Positions 3,223 through 5,886 of a DNA stretch of 5,886 bases are shown here, in pieces. Each line of letters begins with the position of its first letter. The stretch's first letter is position 1. Position numbers and translations under genes: made by a program. The notes under the pieces were generated by a model, which did no database searches, was not told where the DNA came from, and saw nothing but the letters and a program-made list of their open reading frames with translations. Source of the stretch: Oscillospiraceae bacterium (GTDB lineage: Bacteria > Bacillota > Clostridia > Oscillospirales > Oscillospiraceae); assembly GCA_018265835.1 (NCBI GenBank), contig JABLYK010000066.1, forward strand, positions 1 to 5,886. The letters run 5' to 3'.

Positions 3223-5748
3223 ATGGAGCGCTTTCAGATTACAGGCATGAGCTGCGCCGCGTGCAGCGCGCACGTAGAAAAGGCGGTGGCCGCCGTGCCG
3301 GGCGTAAAAGAAGTTTCCGTCAGCCTGCTGACCAACTCCATGGCCGTGCAGTACGCCGGCCCGGCGACGGCGGAGCGCATCTGCACCGCCGTGCGCGACG
3401 CGGGCTACGGCGCGAAGCCGGAGCGCGAGGAGGAGACCGCCGCCGCGCTGGAGGATACCGAAACGCCCAAGCTGCGCCGCAGGCTCATCGCTTCGGTCGT
3501 GCTGCTCATACCGCTGCTGTATGTCTCCATGGGCACGATGCTCTGGGATTGGCCGGTGCCGCCCATTCTGCAGGATATGCTCGGCATGGGCATCTATGAG
3601 CTGGTGCTCACCGTGGCCATCATGGTCATCAACCGGAAGTTTTTCATCAGCGGCTGGGCGGGGCTGAAGCACCGCGCGCCGAACATGGACACGCTCGTGG
3701 CGCTCGGCGCGGGCGCGGCGTTTGTGTACAGCACGGTCGCGCTGGGCATGATCGCGTATTACTACGCGATTGGAAACCACGCGGCGGCGCATCCGCTGAT
3801 GGAGGAATTCTATTTTGAATCGGCCGCCATGATCCTCACGCTTATCACTGTTGGAAAAACGCTGGAGGCTCATTCCAAGGGGCGCACCACGGACGCAATC
3901 CGAAGTCTCATGGATCTTGCGCCCAAGACGGCGAACGTCCTGCGCGATGGCAGGGAAGTTACCGTGCCGGTGGAGGAACTGGTGCTGGACGATGTGTTCG
4001 TCGTCCGCCCCGGCGAGAGCATCCCCGTGGACGGCGTCGTCACGGATGGCGCGGGCGCGGTGGACGAATCGGCGCTCACGGGCGAGAGTCTGCCCGTGGA
4101 CAAGGCGGTGGGCGACGCGGTCTCCGCTGCGACGCTCAACCAGAGCGGCTTTCTCACCTGCCGCGCCACGCGCGTCGGCAAGGACACGACCATTCACCAG
4201 ATCATCCGCCTTGTGGAGGATGCCGCGGCGACAAAAGCGCCGGTGGCGAAGGTGGCGGACAAGGTGTCGGGCATCTTTGTTCCGGCGGTGATTGCCGTCG
4301 CGGTTGTGACGCTCGCCGTTTGGCTGATCGCGGGGCAGAGCTTTGGCTTTGCGCTCGCGCGTGCGATCAGCGTGCTTGTCATCAGCTGTCCTTGTGCGCT
4401 CGGGTTGGCCACGCCGGTGGCCATCATGGTCGGCAGTGGTCTCGGCGCGAAGCACGGCGTGCTGTTCAAGACCGCCGCGTCGCTGGAACAGGCGGGCAAG
4501 ACACAGATCGTCGTGCTTGATAAGACCGGCACAGTCACGCAGGGACAGCCGCGCGTGACGGACGTGCTTTGCGCGCCGGATACGGCGGACGCGGATTTGC
4601 TCCAATGCGCCGCCGCGCTGGAGGCCAAGAGCGAGCACCCGCTGGCGCGTGCCGTTACCGCATATGCCGAAGCGCGGCACGTCCCCGTGCCGGACACGAC
4701 GGACTTTTCTGCTCTGCCGGGGCACGGCGTGCGCGCCATGCTCGGGGACGATGCGCTGACGGGCGGCAACGCGGCGCTCATGCGAAGTCTCGACGTGGAC
4801 GTGTCTGCGCTGCAGAAGCAAGGTGAGGCGATCGCGCAGGCGGGCAAGACCCCGCTGTATTTCGCGCGGGCAGGGAAGCTGCTTGGTGTCATTGCGGTGG
4901 CCGACGTGGTCAAGCCCGACAGCGGCGACGCTGTGCGCACGCTGAAGCGGCTGGGTCTGCAGGTTGTGCTGCTCACGGGCGATAACCGCCGTACGGCGGC
5001 GGCCATCGGCGCGCAGGTCGGCGCGGACATGGTGCTGGCCGATGTGCTGCCGGACGGCAAGGAAGCGGAGCTGCGCCGCCTTGCGGACTACGGCGCGACC
5101 GCCATGGTGGGCGACGGAATCAACGACGCGCCCGCGCTCACGCGCGCGGACACCGGTATCGCCATCGGCGCGGGGGCGGATGTGGCGCTCGACGCGGCGG
5201 ATGTGGTGCTGATGAAAAACAGCCTCATGGACGTGGCGGCGGCCATCCGTCTGTCGCGCCAGACGCTCAAAAACATCCACGAAAACCTGTTCTGGGCGTT
5301 TTTCTATAATACGATCGGTATCCCGCTGGCGGCGGGCGTGCTCTATCCCGCGTTTGGTATCACGCTCAACCCCATGCTTGCTGCGGCGGCCATGAGCCTT
5401 TCGAGTTTCTGCGTGGTGATGAACGCACTGCGCCTGAACCTGTTTGACCCCTACAATGCAAAACATGATGCGGCGCAGGCCGCGAAGCGGCAGCCGGTGT
5501 ACCTGCCGGAGCCGGACGATACAGAAAAGGAGGAAGTTTTGATGACAAAAACGATGACCATTGAGGGTATGATGTGCACGCACTGCCAGGGCCGCGTGGA
5601 GAAGGCGCTGAATGCGCTTGACGGCGTGACCGCCACGGTGAATCTGGAGGCCAAGACCGCCACCGTCACCTGCCCGGAGGGTACGGACGATGCGGTGCTG
5701 AAAAAGGCCGTTACGGACGCAGGCTATGAGGTCGTATCCGTCCAATAA
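3223..5748 (+). CDS. copA: Copper-exporting P1B-1 type ATPase with N- and C-terminal HMA domains
   Basis: An 841-residue inner-membrane pump that uses ATP to expel Cu(+). In order: an HMA domain (about 1-70) with the copper site C11-A-A-C14; membrane segments about 88-108, 125-144, 155-180 and 196-216; the actuator domain with TGES at 286-289; two more segments, the second holding the transport motif C389-P-C391; the phosphorylation motif DKTGT with D433; the nucleotide-binding SEHPLA (H472) and GHG; TGDN at 585; GDGIND at 630-635; and the last two segments carrying Y695-N696 and M724-S-x-S-S. CPC, YN and MxxSS together define the Cu(+) subgroup. A 40-residue soluble linker then leads to a second HMA domain (774-841) with C785-T-H-C788, an unusual place compared with typical CopA, where HMA domains are N-terminal. 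The gene has its own promoter, operator-like palindrome and terminator. No adjacent CsoR or CopY regulator is present. Confidence 0.96.
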   Translation: MERFQITGMSCAACSAHVEKAVAAVPGVKEVSVSLLTNSMAVQYAGPATAERICTAVRDAGYGAKPEREEETAAALEDTETPKLRRRLIASVVLLIPLLYVSMGTMLWDWPVPPILQDMLGMGIYELVLTVAIMVINRKFFISGWAGLKHRAPNMDTLVALGAGAAFVYSTVALGMIAYYYAIGNHAAAHPLMEEFYFESAAMILTLITVGKTLEAHSKGRTTDAIRSLMDLAPKTANVLRDGREVTVPVEELVLDDVFVVRPGESIPVDGVVTDGAGAVDESALTGESLPVDKAVGDAVSAATLNQSGFLTCRATRVGKDTTIHQIIRLVEDAAATKAPVAKVADKVSGIFVPAVIAVAVVTLAVWLIAGQSFGFALARAISVLVISCPCALGLATPVAIMVGSGLGAKHGVLFKTAASLEQAGKTQIVVLDKTGTVTQGQPRVTDVLCAPDTADADLLQCAAALEAKSEHPLARAVTAYAEARHVPVPDTTDFSALPGHGVRAMLGDDALTGGNAALMRSLDVDVSALQKQGEAIAQAGKTPLYFARAGKLLGVIAVADVVKPDSGDAVRTLKRLGLQVVLLTGDNRRTAAAIGAQVGADMVLADVLPDGKEAELRRLADYGATAMVGDGINDAPALTRADTGIAIGAGADVALDAADVVLMKNSLMDVAAAIRLSRQTLKNIHENLFWAFFYNTIGIPLAAGVLYPAFGITLNPMLAAAAMSLSSFCVVMNALRLNLFDPYNAKHDAAQAAKRQPVYLPEPDDTEKEEVLMTKTMTIEGMMCTHCQGRVEKALNALDGVTATVNLEAKTATVTCPEGTDDAVLKKAVTDAGYEVVSVQ
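5528..5533 (+). promoter_or_regulatory. Internal Shine-Dalgarno site inside copA
   Basis: AGGAGG within GAAAAGGAGGAAG, 8 nt before the in-frame ATG at 5542. It is encoded by the linker residues EKEEV. It sits in an A-rich pocket within otherwise GC-rich coding sequence, as expected of an accessible initiation region. It is as strong as the ribosome binding site of copA itself. Confidence 0.6.
5542..5748 (+). CDS. Putative internally initiated CopZ-like copper chaperone (C-terminal HMA domain of CopA)
   Basis: Starting at the ATG at 5542, in the same frame as copA, translation would give a 68-residue protein beginning MTKTMTIEGMMCTHC and ending GYEVVSVQ. That is the length, domain and start expected of a free CopZ-type chaperone, which carries Cu(+) through the cytoplasm to the ATPase. 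The copper site is C12-T-H-C15 of this product (C785/C788 of CopA). The start is supported by a perfect AGGAGG at 8 nt spacing. Either one gene makes both proteins, or the sequence records a fusion of once separate copA and copZ genes whose second start signal survives. E. coli copA also makes a pump and a chaperone from one gene, by ribosomal frameshifting at the N-terminal domain, so a dual product has precedent. Expression here is an inference. Confidence 0.45.
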   Translation: MTKTMTIEGMMCTHCQGRVEKALNALDGVTATVNLEAKTATVTCPEGTDDAVLKKAVTDAGYEVVSVQ

Positions 5749-5761
5749 GCGCATGGATGCA

Positions 5762-5789
5762 AAACGCCCCGGCATTCGCCGGGGCGTTT
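5762..5789. terminator. GC-rich terminator hairpin after copA
   Basis: A perfect 12-bp stem, AAACGCCCCGGC (5762-5773) with GCCGGGGCGTTT (5778-5789), and an ATTC loop, 13 nt after the copA stop codon. On the plus strand the stem runs into TTTCAGTTTG, a weak T-tract; on the minus strand it runs into TTTTGC. It can therefore act as a bidirectional terminator between copA and whatever lies beyond the window. Confidence 0.85.
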
Positions 5790-5817
5790 CAGTTTGTCAA
5801 AAAACCTCGTAGAGTTT

Positions 5818-5879
5818 CGCCGCCGGAGCGGCGGCGTCAGAAGACGCTCACTCCGTTCCATTTTCTCAAGAGAGAAAAT
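5818..5879. repeat. Cluster of three small hairpins at the window end
   Basis: Three inverted repeats lie close together: CGCCGCC/GGCGGCG (5818-5836, 5-nt loop), the overlapping GCGTC/GACGC (5834-5847, AGAA loop) and ATTTTCTC/GAGAAAAT (5860-5879, AAGA loop). The first two share bases and cannot form together. No gene is seen in 5790-5886. The block could be part of a dispersed intergenic repeat or of a leader for a gene beyond the edge. Confidence 0.5.
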
Positions 5880-5886
5880 TCCATAT

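Noticed and set aside
3163..5775. An 870-codon open frame on the minus strand antisense to almost all of copA
   Set aside because: It mirrors copA in a GC-rich gene, gives an Arg/His-rich protein with no recognisable domain, and has no ribosome binding site. The plus-strand protein has every P-type ATPase motif.

Overview
The window looks like chromosomal DNA from a GC-rich low-GC-phylum Gram-positive (Firmicutes/Clostridia, perhaps an Oscillospiraceae-type gut bacterium). The reasons are strong AGGAGG-type ribosome binding sites before every gene, a T-box riboswitch controlling an aminoacyl-tRNA synthetase, a GerMN-type lipoprotein, and coding DNA that is visibly rich in GC at third codon positions. 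The taxonomic placement is an inference; no 16S or other marker is present.

Layout. Positions 1-229 hold no gene. They contain a 45-bp near-perfect palindrome with IS3-like ends (11-55) and hairpins that could end cysS transcription (about 91-158). Positions 230-1639 (minus strand) are cysS, cysteinyl-tRNA synthetase. Its leader (1640-1921) is a full T-box riboswitch: a UGC (Cys) specifier codon at 1824-1822, a canonical antiterminator with the UGGAACC bulge, a mutually exclusive terminator with a T-tract, and a TTGACA-17-TAAGAT promoter at 1950-1922. A second promoter reads the other way, its -35 box only 2 bp from that of cysS. It drives a two-gene unit: a NifX/NifB-type iron-molybdenum cofactor-binding domain protein with a nine-cysteine tail (2013-2420), and a GerMN-domain lipoprotein (2456-2977). 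A perfect hairpin plus T6 terminator (3003-3033) closes that unit.

The remainder is a copper-resistance locus: a promoter with a 22-bp near-perfect palindrome over its -35 box and spacer (3146-3177), then copA (3223-5748), a P1B-1 Cu(+)-exporting ATPase with heavy-metal-associated (HMA) domains at both ends, then a strong GC-rich hairpin (5762-5789). Another cluster of small hairpins follows to the window's end.

The most interesting feature is inside copA. The linker to the C-terminal HMA domain encodes a perfect AGGAGG 8 nt before an in-frame ATG (5542). The same message could therefore yield both the full pump and a free 68-residue CopZ-like copper chaperone. The copper and cysteine genes have separate promoters and terminators, so their adjacency need not mean shared function, although cysteine supply, a Cys-rich metal-binding protein and copper export are loosely related themes.
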